DNA of 13,599 bases from NCBI GenBank assembly GCA_049615605.1, contig JBMZFW010000030.1, positions 1 to 13,599 of the forward strand, in the 5' to 3' direction. Below the pieces are notes generated by a model. That model was given only the letters and a program-made list of their open reading frames with translations, was not told where the DNA came from and did not search any database. Made by a program: the position numbers and the translations under genes. Below are positions 6,755-12,076 of the stretch, piece by piece; position 1 is the stretch's first letter, and each line of letters opens with the position of its first letter. Source of the stretch: JAQWUY01 sp049615605. GTDB taxonomy: Bacteria; Pseudomonadota; Alphaproteobacteria; JAQWUY01.

Positions 6755-8539
6755 ATGCATCAATATCGCACTCATAACTGTAATCAATTAAACGATAAAA
6801 ACACTGGTGAAGTTGTAAAATTATCTGGTTGGGTAAATCGTGTTCGTGACCACGGCGGTTTATTCTTTTTAGATCTGCGTGATAATTATGGTTTAACACA
6901 GTGTGTAATTGATAACAGCCACCCAAAATTCAGCGATGTTGAATCTTTAAGCAATGAAACAGTTGTGACAATTGTTGGTGAAGTTGTGGCAAGAAGTGCT
7001 GAAACAATTAACGAAAATTTACCAACTGGTAAAATTGAAGTTAAAATCCAAGAACTTGAAATTCAATCAAAGGCGGAACCATTACCGTTCCCTGTAAACC
7101 AAGATGCGGGTTATCCAGAAGATATGCGATTAAAATATCGTTTCCTTGATTTACGCAGTGAACAAATGCACAAAAACATTTTGCTTCGTTCAAATGTTGT
7201 GGCTTCACTTCGTCGTCGTATGATTGACTTGGGCTTTACTGAATTCCAAACACCAATCTTAACAGCATCTTCACCAGAAGGTGCAAGGGACTTCCTTGTT
7301 CCATCAAGATTGCACCCAGGTAAATTTTATGCCCTGCCACAGGCACCACAACAATTTAAACAATTGTTAATGGTTTCTGGTTTTGATAAATATTTCCAAA
7401 TCGCACCTTGTTTCCGTGATGAAGACGCAAGAGCAGACCGTTCACCAGGTGAATTTTATCAGCTTGATTTTGAAATGAGCTTCGTTACACAAGAAGATGT
7501 ATTTAACACACTTGAACCAGTACTGCACGGTGTATTTGAAGAATTCGGTAACGGTAAAAAGGTAACGGCATTCCCATTCCCAAGAATTGCATACAAAGAT
7601 GCAATGTTAAAATATGGTTCGGATAAACCAGACTTAAGAAACCCAATTGAAATCACTGATGTAAGCGAAGCATTCGCTGGTTCTGATTTCAAAATCTTTG
7701 CAGGGTTGGTTGAAAAGGGGGCGGTTGTTCGTGCAATTCCTGCACCAAATTCAGCGGACAAACCACGTTCATTTTTTGATAAATTAAATGATTGGGCAAG
7801 GTCGGTTGGTCAAGCGGGTCTTGGTTACATCCAATTCAAAGACGGCGAAGGTGTTGGTCCAATCGCTAAGAACCTTAGTGCAGACCGTATTGAAAAGATT
7901 AAAGCAATCACAGGTGTTAAAGATGGCGACAGCGTATTCTTTGCTTGTGGTATGGAAAAAGATTGTGCACCATTTGCCGGTCAAGCCCGTGCGAAACTTG
8001 GTGAAGAACTTGAATTAATCAAAGATGATGAATTTAACTTCTGTTGGATTGTTGACTTCCCAATGTTTGAATACAGCGAAGAAGAAAAGAAAGTTGATTT
8101 CTCTCACAACCCATTCTCAATGCCACAAGGTGGTATGGAAGCATTACAAACAAAAGATCCACTTGATATTCTTGCATATCAATACGATATCGTTTGTAAT
8201 GGTTTTGAATTATCGTCTGGTGCAATTCGTAACCACTTACCAGAAATTATGTACAAGGCTTTTGAAATTGCGGGATACGACCAAGCATTCGTTGATGAAA
8301 AGTTTGCTGGTATGATTAATGCATTCAAATACGGTGCGCCACCACACGGCGGTTCAGCACCAGGTATTGACCGTATTGTTATGTTACTTGCGGACGAACC
8401 AAATATTCGTCAAATCACTGCATTCCCATTAAACCAGAATGCACAAGATTTAATGATGCAAGCACCGAACACTGTTCCTGAAAAGAACTTAGAAGATGTT
8501 CATATTCGTGTTAAAATGCCAATCAAAGTTGAAGAATAA
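6755..8539 (+). CDS. aspS: Aspartyl-tRNA synthetase, bacterial type
   Basis: Charges tRNA-Asp with aspartate. The 594-residue class II synthetase has the bacterial layout: an OB-fold anticodon-binding domain (about 1-105), then the catalytic core split by the GAD insertion (about 285-420). Visible core segments include LRLKYRFLDLRS around motif 1, FRDEDARADRSPGE (220-233, motif 2) and GAPPHGGSAPGIDR (527-540, motif 3). The stretch RSPGEFYQLD is typical of alphaproteobacterial AspRS. AGGA at 6742-6745 lies 9 bases before the ATG. H33 follows RD in the anticodon domain, and E83 occupies the position where discriminating enzymes such as E. coli's have Lys. That points to a non-discriminating enzyme that also charges tRNA-Asn, but the window holds neither gatCAB nor asnS to confirm it. 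The stop overlaps the next gene by one base. Confidence 0.98.
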   Translation: MHQYRTHNCNQLNDKNTGEVVKLSGWVNRVRDHGGLFFLDLRDNYGLTQCVIDNSHPKFSDVESLSNETVVTIVGEVVARSAETINENLPTGKIEVKIQELEIQSKAEPLPFPVNQDAGYPEDMRLKYRFLDLRSEQMHKNILLRSNVVASLRRRMIDLGFTEFQTPILTASSPEGARDFLVPSRLHPGKFYALPQAPQQFKQLLMVSGFDKYFQIAPCFRDEDARADRSPGEFYQLDFEMSFVTQEDVFNTLEPVLHGVFEEFGNGKKVTAFPFPRIAYKDAMLKYGSDKPDLRNPIEITDVSEAFAGSDFKIFAGLVEKGAVVRAIPAPNSADKPRSFFDKLNDWARSVGQAGLGYIQFKDGEGVGPIAKNLSADRIEKIKAITGVKDGDSVFFACGMEKDCAPFAGQARAKLGEELELIKDDEFNFCWIVDFPMFEYSEEEKKVDFSHNPFSMPQGGMEALQTKDPLDILAYQYDIVCNGFELSSGAIRNHLPEIMYKAFEIAGYDQAFVDEKFAGMINAFKYGAPPHGGSAPGIDRIVMLLADEPNIRQITAFPLNQNAQDLMMQAPNTVPEKNLEDVHIRVKMPIKVEE

Positions 8540-8895
8540 TGGCTGAATATAAAATTGCACATATCTTGCTTTCACACAGGGAAAGTGAAGAACCAACTTC
8601 GGACAGAACAAGACCTGATGCCTTATCAAAGGCAGAAGACGCCCTTGACCGTATCAAAGACGGTATGGCGTTTGAAATTATTGCTTCACAAGTTTCTGAT
8701 TGCCCAAGTGGTGCAATTGGTGGATTACTTGGTGTGGTTGAAGAAGGTGAAATGGTTGAAGAATTTGAAGAAGTTGCCTTTAAATTAAACGAAGGTGATG
8801 TATCAGAAGTATTTGAAACTGAATACGGATATCATATTGCGTGGCGATACACGACTGAACTTCTTGACGAAGCGTATAAAAATTCAGAAGAATAA
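8539..8895 (+). CDS. Cytoplasmic parvulin-type peptidyl-prolyl cis-trans isomerase
   Basis: A stand-alone rotamase domain of 118 residues with no signal peptide or membrane segment, so it is probably cytoplasmic. Parvulin landmarks are AHILLSH (7-13, catalytic-core H8), VSDCPSGAIGG (52-62, with C55 at the Pin1 Cys113 position), EMVEEFEEVAFKL (71-83, substrate-pocket M72 and F76) and TEYGYHI (94-100, core H99). Compared with E. coli PpiC it has about 12 extra residues after H8ILLSH. In length and register this loop resembles the Pin1 phosphate-binding loop, but it is acidic (SHRESEEPTS) rather than basic. GGLLG replaces the usual GGDLG. Its ATG overlaps the aspS stop (TAATG), so the two are co-translated. 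The client proteins are unknown. Confidence 0.88.
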   Translation: MAEYKIAHILLSHRESEEPTSDRTRPDALSKAEDALDRIKDGMAFEIIASQVSDCPSGAIGGLLGVVEEGEMVEEFEEVAFKLNEGDVSEVFETEYGYHIAWRYTTELLDEAYKNSEE

Positions 8896-9801
8896 TTAAA
8901 TTTGTAATATAGCAGTGCCAATTACCACCACAAATGCACCAAACCATGCAGTTGGGCTTGGAACTTTATTTGCTTGATACCATAATATTGGTAACACGAA
9001 AATAGGGGTAAGACTAGACAGGGTTGAAACGATACCAGCTTGCCCGCCTTTTAGCGCAAATATAACTAGGCTCATACCAACGACCATACCGCAAGTTGAT
9101 GAAAATATCATACTAGCCCAATATTTCCCTGTGATTTTATTAAGTGGCGTTGAAAATCTTGGCATATAATGTCTTAGTATCAACATTGGAATAAGGGCTG
9201 ATGTCATTCGCACTGCGGAAAATGAAATATAATCAACATCCATTGTGCTTGCATCCATACCATAACGGGCTATTACAATGCCAGTTGCTTGGCAAACGGC
9301 GGCAACAACACCCCAAACAATTCCCATTTTCCAATCGGAAGTTACATTTTCCATTTGTGATTTTGATTGTTCTTTTTTATCTTTTGATATGATAACCGCC
9401 ATAACACCAATGGTAATAATTAAACACCCAATATATTGTGAAAGCGTTAATTGTTCACCAAGAAACAAGAAGCTGATTGCAATGGTAAATGGACTAGTTA
9501 ATGTATATAAAACACCAACACGCCTTGCCCCCAATGATTTAATTGATTCAAATAACGCGGTATCGCCAATAAAAATTCCAATAAACCCAGACAATCCCGC
9601 AACAATCATCATGTGATTGTCAGATAATATACCAAAGTTTCCAAATAAATATGCGCCAGTCCATAAACAAGTTGCGGCAAATATCATACGCCAACGGTTC
9701 ATTGCAATTGTACCAACATAACGCACAGTTTGTGTGTTAATTGCGGCGGTTAACGCCCAAAGAAAGGCGGCTGTTATGGCTGCGATGTAATATATATTCA
9801 T
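8896..9801 (-). CDS. EamA/DMT-family membrane transporter
   Basis: A 301-residue protein with about ten hydrophobic segments in two EamA repeats (about 2-138 and 159-300), joined by a charged linker (DKKEQSKSQMENVTSDWK). Repeat 1 ends in the DMT signature: SPFTIAISFLFLGEQLTL followed by IGCLIITIGVMAVI. Repeat 2 ends in LSSLTPIFVLPILWYQ plus a final helix with GAFVVVIGTAIL. Family members export amino acids or other metabolites; the substrate cannot be told from sequence. ATG at 9799-9801 (+ strand) begins a good first helix, but no clear Shine-Dalgarno sequence precedes it. Its stop codon abuts the parvulin stop (TAATTA at 8893-8898), with no terminator. It is divergent from ftsB across a 225-base AT-rich spacer. 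Confidence 0.9.
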   Translation of the reverse strand: MNIYYIAAITAAFLWALTAAINTQTVRYVGTIAMNRWRMIFAATCLWTGAYLFGNFGILSDNHMMIVAGLSGFIGIFIGDTALFESIKSLGARRVGVLYTLTSPFTIAISFLFLGEQLTLSQYIGCLIITIGVMAVIISKDKKEQSKSQMENVTSDWKMGIVWGVVAAVCQATGIVIARYGMDASTMDVDYISFSAVRMTSALIPMLILRHYMPRFSTPLNKITGKYWASMIFSSTCGMVVGMSLVIFALKGGQAGIVSTLSSLTPIFVLPILWYQANKVPSPTAWFGAFVVVIGTAILQI

Positions 9802-9877
9802 AATTTAATCAGACTTATTATTGTTTATTTTATTTTGTATGAATAGAAACTTAAAAGCAATAACAATTTTTTTTATA

Positions 9878-10022
9878 GAATCTTTAATATGTAAAATAAC
9901 GATTCGTAGTAGCAATAGACTTAAAAAAATAAAAAATAAAAAAAGAATCATTAATATTTGACAAAAGAATCAGTTTTTGATAATTTGAAATAAGTGATTC
10001 GTTTTATTTTATATGGAGATTC
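9878..10022. promoter_or_regulatory. Cluster of six GANTC (CcrM-type methylation) sites upstream of ftsB
   Basis: GANTC occurs at 9878-9882 (GAATC), 9901-9905 (GATTC), 9945-9949 (GAATC), 9967-9971 (GAATC), 9996-10000 (GATTC) and 10018-10022 (GATTC). Start-to-start distances are 23, 44, 22, 29 and 22 bases, mostly close to multiples of two helical turns. The fourth site lies inside the promoter spacer, the fifth near the expected transcription start, and the sixth against the ribosome binding site. No other intergenic region of the window contains one. The rest of the 225-base spacer (9802-10026) is A/T runs without a supported gene. Confidence 0.6.
9958..9986 (+). promoter_or_regulatory. Likely promoter of ftsB
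   Basis: TTGACA at 9958-9963 is a perfect -35 box. Possible -10 boxes are TAATTT (9981-9986, 17-base spacer) or GATAAT (9979-9984, 15-base spacer). A GANTC site (9967-9971) sits in the spacer. The leader would be about 35 bases. Confidence 0.6.
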
Positions 10023-10026
10023 GAAA

Positions 10027-10323
10027 ATGACACTATCGCATAACTTTGAAAAGTTTTTAAAGGGCATTGCTACTGTATTAAGTATTGTTTTACTTGGGTA
10101 TGCTGTTTTTAATGGTAATGGACTTGTTAAATTATTTAAGATGCAGGATTTATTATCTGAAAAGGAAGTTGCTTATAACACACTAAATCAGGAAAGAAAA
10201 ACCCTTGATATGGAGGCAAAAATGCTTTCAGGTGACAGTTTAGATGCTGATTTTCTGGAAGAACAAGCACGCATTCAATTTAATGCAATTGGTAAAGACG
10301 AAGTTCTTATAAACATTGAATAA
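10027..10323 (+). CDS. ftsB: FtsB/DivIC-family septum formation protein
   Basis: A bitopic divisome protein. FtsB with FtsL and FtsQ passes the signal that activates septal peptidoglycan synthesis. I start it at ATG 10027, which has GGAG at 10015-10018 (8-base spacing). The longer reading from GTG 9994 would add 11 residues before a normal N-terminus and begins within the promoter region. The 98-residue protein has a short cytoplasmic end, one membrane helix (about 12-29) and NGNGLVKLFKMQDLL leading into a coiled coil (about 35-66). It ends in the family motif LDADFLEEQARIQFNAIGKDEVLI (72-95; compare the usual leEkAR..LG...pgE). Alphaproteobacteria usually carry this gene between eno and pdhA; here a helicase gene separates it from pdhA. 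Confidence 0.88.
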   Translation: MTLSHNFEKFLKGIATVLSIVLLGYAVFNGNGLVKLFKMQDLLSEKEVAYNTLNQERKTLDMEAKMLSGDSLDADFLEEQARIQFNAIGKDEVLINIE

Positions 10324-10332
10324 TTTATTATG

Positions 10333-10374
10333 TTGACTTGTTTGGCTTAATAACATACATATAGCGGTGTTATT
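10333..10374 (+). promoter_or_regulatory. Candidate helicase promoter with an overlapping inverted repeat
   Basis: TTGACT (10333-10338) is followed after 17 bases by TACATA (10356-10361), a weak -10 box. An inverted repeat AATAACA (10349-10355) ... TGTTATT (10368-10374) with a 12-base centre straddles that -10 and the expected start. It is therefore placed like an operator, or would form a hairpin in any read-through transcript from ftsB. TTGGCTTA also occurs twice as a direct repeat (10342-10349 and 10373-10380). Confidence 0.4.
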
Positions 10375-10391
10375 GGCTTATATGCATATTT

Positions 10392-10439
10392 TACCTTATG
10401 TCTATAAAACACAAACTTTTATGAAATTATTTTAAGGTA
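10392..10439 (+). promoter_or_regulatory. Leader pairing that could mask the helicase ribosome binding site
   Basis: TACCTTA (10392-10398) is a perfect complement of TAAGGTA (10433-10439), which contains the Shine-Dalgarno AAGG (10434-10437) of the TTG start at 10446. The loop is 34 bases. The stem is only 7 base pairs and AT-rich, so it would open easily. Its existence in vivo is inferred. Confidence 0.35.
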
Positions 10440-10445
10440 TTTATA

Positions 10446-11942
10446 TTGCAAAAATTTACAGACTTTCCACTAGATAAAAAGATTTTATCTTCAATTGAAC
10501 AAATGGGTTTTACGGAACCTACAGAAATCCAATCAAAAACATTTGATATAATTCATTCAGGCAAAGACTTGCTTGGCATCGCCCAAACTGGTGGTGGTAA
10601 AACAGGTGCGTTTGTTTTACCGATATTGCAAAAATTAATAAGCTCTAATTTACCAGCACAAGTTGGTTTCCCGCGTGCTATTATAATGCTTCCAACGCGT
10701 GAACTTGCGGAACAAATATCAAGTGCTATTCATTCATTCAGTAAAGGTCTTGGTATAAGCTTTACGACTATTTATGGTGGTGTGCAATTTGCGGGACAGT
10801 TTAGGGCACTTAAAAAGCCACAGGATATTATTGTTGCCACACCGGGAAGGTTGCTTGACCATATTCGCCGTGGAAATATTAATCCAGAAATGACAGAAAT
10901 GTTTGTCTTGGACGAAGTTGACCGTATGCTTGATATGGGTTTCTTAGAAGATGTAAAAGATTTAACTGCGTTAATGCCTGCGGAAAAACAAACTGTTTTA
11001 TTTTCTGCAACGGCTAGCCCAAAAATTCGTTCACTTGTGAAAACATTATTAAAAGATTTTGAAACAGTTGAAATCAAAACACAACAAGGTGTTGCGCAAA
11101 ACATTACACACAGCCTTGTGTATGTTCCAATGAAACGTAAAGACGCGTTGCTTGTGGAAACTATTAATAAATTTGATAACGGTCAAGCCGTTGTCTTTAC
11201 CCGTACTAAGATGCAAGCGGATAAGGTAAGTAAATGGCTTAATGATAATGATATATCAAGTGATGTAATTCACGGTGATAAAAAACAAAATGTCCGCAAT
11301 CGCATTATTGCTAATTTCCGTAAAAATAAATTAAGGGTGCTTGTGGCAACCGATGTTGCAGCCCGCGGTATTGATGTTGATAATGTTGTGTTGGTTGTAA
11401 ATTACAATATGCCGTTAGAGGCAGAAAACTATGTCCACCGTGTGGGCAGGACTGGTCGTGCGGGTCGTTCGGGCGATGCGGTATCATTCTGTGATAATGG
11501 TGATGTTGGTTTATTAAAAGATGTTGAAAAATTCATTGGTAATAAAATTATCGTTGATGAAAGTTCAGTTCACTGTATTCCAGAAAGCGAAGTTGCCCCA
11601 ATTGAAAATAGCAGGGGGCGTGGTGGTCGTTCTAGGAATCGTTCAAGGCAAAAGAATACTAAGTTCGTGCAAAAAAGACCATCGGGAAATAGAAAGCCTT
11701 TTGGTGGTGGTAAAAAAACTGGCGGTGGCAAGAAATCTGGTGGCGGTGAAGGTAAGTCCGCAGGTACAGGTGGTAAATTTAACAAGTCAAAGAATGTTGT
11801 TAAGGCTAAAAAAGATGGTAAGGTAAATAAGAAAAAATCAAAATCATTTACTAAAAAGTCTTCTGCTGGAAAATCAGCAAAAAGTGCACAAAAACCCAAA
11901 AAAAACATGGGTCGCGGTAGCGGTTTCCTAAAAAGAAAATAA
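10446..11942 (+). CDS. DEAD-box RNA helicase, RhlE-like, with long basic tail
   Basis: An ATP-dependent RNA helicase of the RhlE/CsdA type that remodels RNA in ribosome assembly and decay. The start is TTG with AAGG 8 bases upstream. Of 498 residues, about 1-365 form the two RecA domains. Motifs are a Q motif (FTEPTEIQ, 22-29), I AQTGGGKT (46-53), Ia PTRELAEQ (83-90), Ib TPGRLLDH (132-139), II VLDEVDRMLD (154-163), III SAT (187-189), IV VVFTRTK (249-255), V ATDVAARGID (301-310) and VI HRVGRTGRAGR (331-341). Motif II reads DEVD instead of DEAD; the catalytic D, E and D remain. Residues 388-498 are a disordered tail rich in Lys, Arg, Gly and Ser, with GGGKK repeats, likely RNA-binding. It lies between ftsB and pdhA, which are usually adjacent in this class. 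The leader suggests regulation by RNA structure. Paralogue assignment (RhlE or other) is uncertain. Confidence 0.95.
   Translation: MQKFTDFPLDKKILSSIEQMGFTEPTEIQSKTFDIIHSGKDLLGIAQTGGGKTGAFVLPILQKLISSNLPAQVGFPRAIIMLPTRELAEQISSAIHSFSKGLGISFTTIYGGVQFAGQFRALKKPQDIIVATPGRLLDHIRRGNINPEMTEMFVLDEVDRMLDMGFLEDVKDLTALMPAEKQTVLFSATASPKIRSLVKTLLKDFETVEIKTQQGVAQNITHSLVYVPMKRKDALLVETINKFDNGQAVVFTRTKMQADKVSKWLNDNDISSDVIHGDKKQNVRNRIIANFRKNKLRVLVATDVAARGIDVDNVVLVVNYNMPLEAENYVHRVGRTGRAGRSGDAVSFCDNGDVGLLKDVEKFIGNKIIVDESSVHCIPESEVAPIENSRGRGGRSRNRSRQKNTKFVQKRPSGNRKPFGGGKKTGGGKKSGGGEGKSAGTGGKFNKSKNVVKAKKDGKVNKKKSKSFTKKSSAGKSAKSAQKPKKNMGRGSGFLKRK
11703..11756 (+). repeat. Short in-frame tandem repeat in the helicase tail
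   Basis: Three imperfect 18-base units encode GGGKKT, GGGKKS and GGGEGK (residues 420-437). Codon choice differs between units (GGT/GGC, AAA/AAG), so the repeat is conserved more at the protein than at the DNA level. Confidence 0.7.
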
Positions 11943-11943
11943 C

Positions 11944-11970
11944 TAAATTAACCAAAAACAAGTTAATTTA
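11944..11970. promoter_or_regulatory. AT-rich perfect inverted repeat after the helicase gene
   Basis: TAAATTAAC (11944-11952) and GTTAATTTA (11962-11970) are perfect 9-base arms around a 9-base centre. The + strand has no T run after it, so it is a poor terminator. It may be an mRNA 3'-end stem or a protein site. It begins one base after the helicase stop. Confidence 0.4.
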
Positions 11971-11982
11971 AAAAATATCTTT

Positions 11983-12017
11983 ATAAAACAACTTACTACG
12001 GCGTTTTATTTTTCTTT
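11983..12017 (+). terminator. Possible weak terminator between helicase gene and pdhA
   Basis: ATAAAAC (11983-11989) pairs with GTTTTAT (12003-12009) and is followed by TTTTTCTTT. The stem is AT-rich with a 13-base loop. A competing pairing exists, AACAACTT (11987-11994) with AAGTTGTT (12022-12029). Termination is therefore plausible but weak. Confidence 0.35.
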
Positions 12018-12043
12018 GTAAAAGTTGTTAATTTATGTATAAT
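12016..12043 (+). promoter_or_regulatory. Promoter of pdhA
   Basis: A perfect -10 box TATAAT (12038-12043) is preceded after 16 bases by TTGTAA (12016-12021, 4/6 match to -35). The predicted start is about 12049-12051, inside the left arm of the adjacent palindrome, giving a leader of only about 27 bases. Confidence 0.65.
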
Positions 12044-12044
12044 A

Positions 12045-12070
12045 CCCCCATATTAATTGCGATATGGGGG
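12045..12070. promoter_or_regulatory. GC-rich palindrome between the pdhA -10 box and start codon (operator candidate)
   Basis: CCCCCATAT (12045-12053) and ATATGGGGG (12062-12070) form perfect 9-base arms around TAATTGCG. The left arm abuts the -10 box; the right arm contains the G-run that is the only Shine-Dalgarno candidate for pdhA (12066-12071). From the proximal promoter most of the left arm would not be transcribed, so a DNA operator is more likely. In a longer read-through transcript it would be a hairpin hiding the ribosome binding site. Confidence 0.55.
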
Positions 12071-12076
12071 GTTCTT

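Noticed and set aside
9839..9961. A 40-codon open frame on the + strand in the ftsB upstream spacer (starts MNRNLKAITIFF)
   Set aside because: There is no ribosome binding site, the composition is what random A/T runs give (Lys, Ile, Asn), and its stop overlaps the ftsB -35 box.
9802..10026. CtrA sites (TTAA-N7-TTAA) or DnaA boxes near ftsB that would support a replication origin
   Set aside because: I checked each TTAA in the spacer and none has the N7 partner; no TTATNCACA-like DnaA box was seen. HdaA in the window is not evidence for an origin.
11570..11908. 112-codon proline-rich open frame on the - strand
   Set aside because: It is the mirror of the Gly/Lys-rich helicase tail; GGT and AAG-type codons read backwards give Pro and Phe/Leu.
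11944..11970. Perfect 9-base dyad as the helicase terminator
   Set aside because: No T run follows it on the + strand, so I list it only as an inverted repeat; the weaker hairpin at 11983-12017 fits a terminator better.
12035..12076. Upstream in-frame ATG for pdhA adding 14 residues
   Set aside because: The ATG lies just before the -10 box TATAAT, so it is outside the proximal transcript, and the added residues are not seen in E1-alpha proteins.
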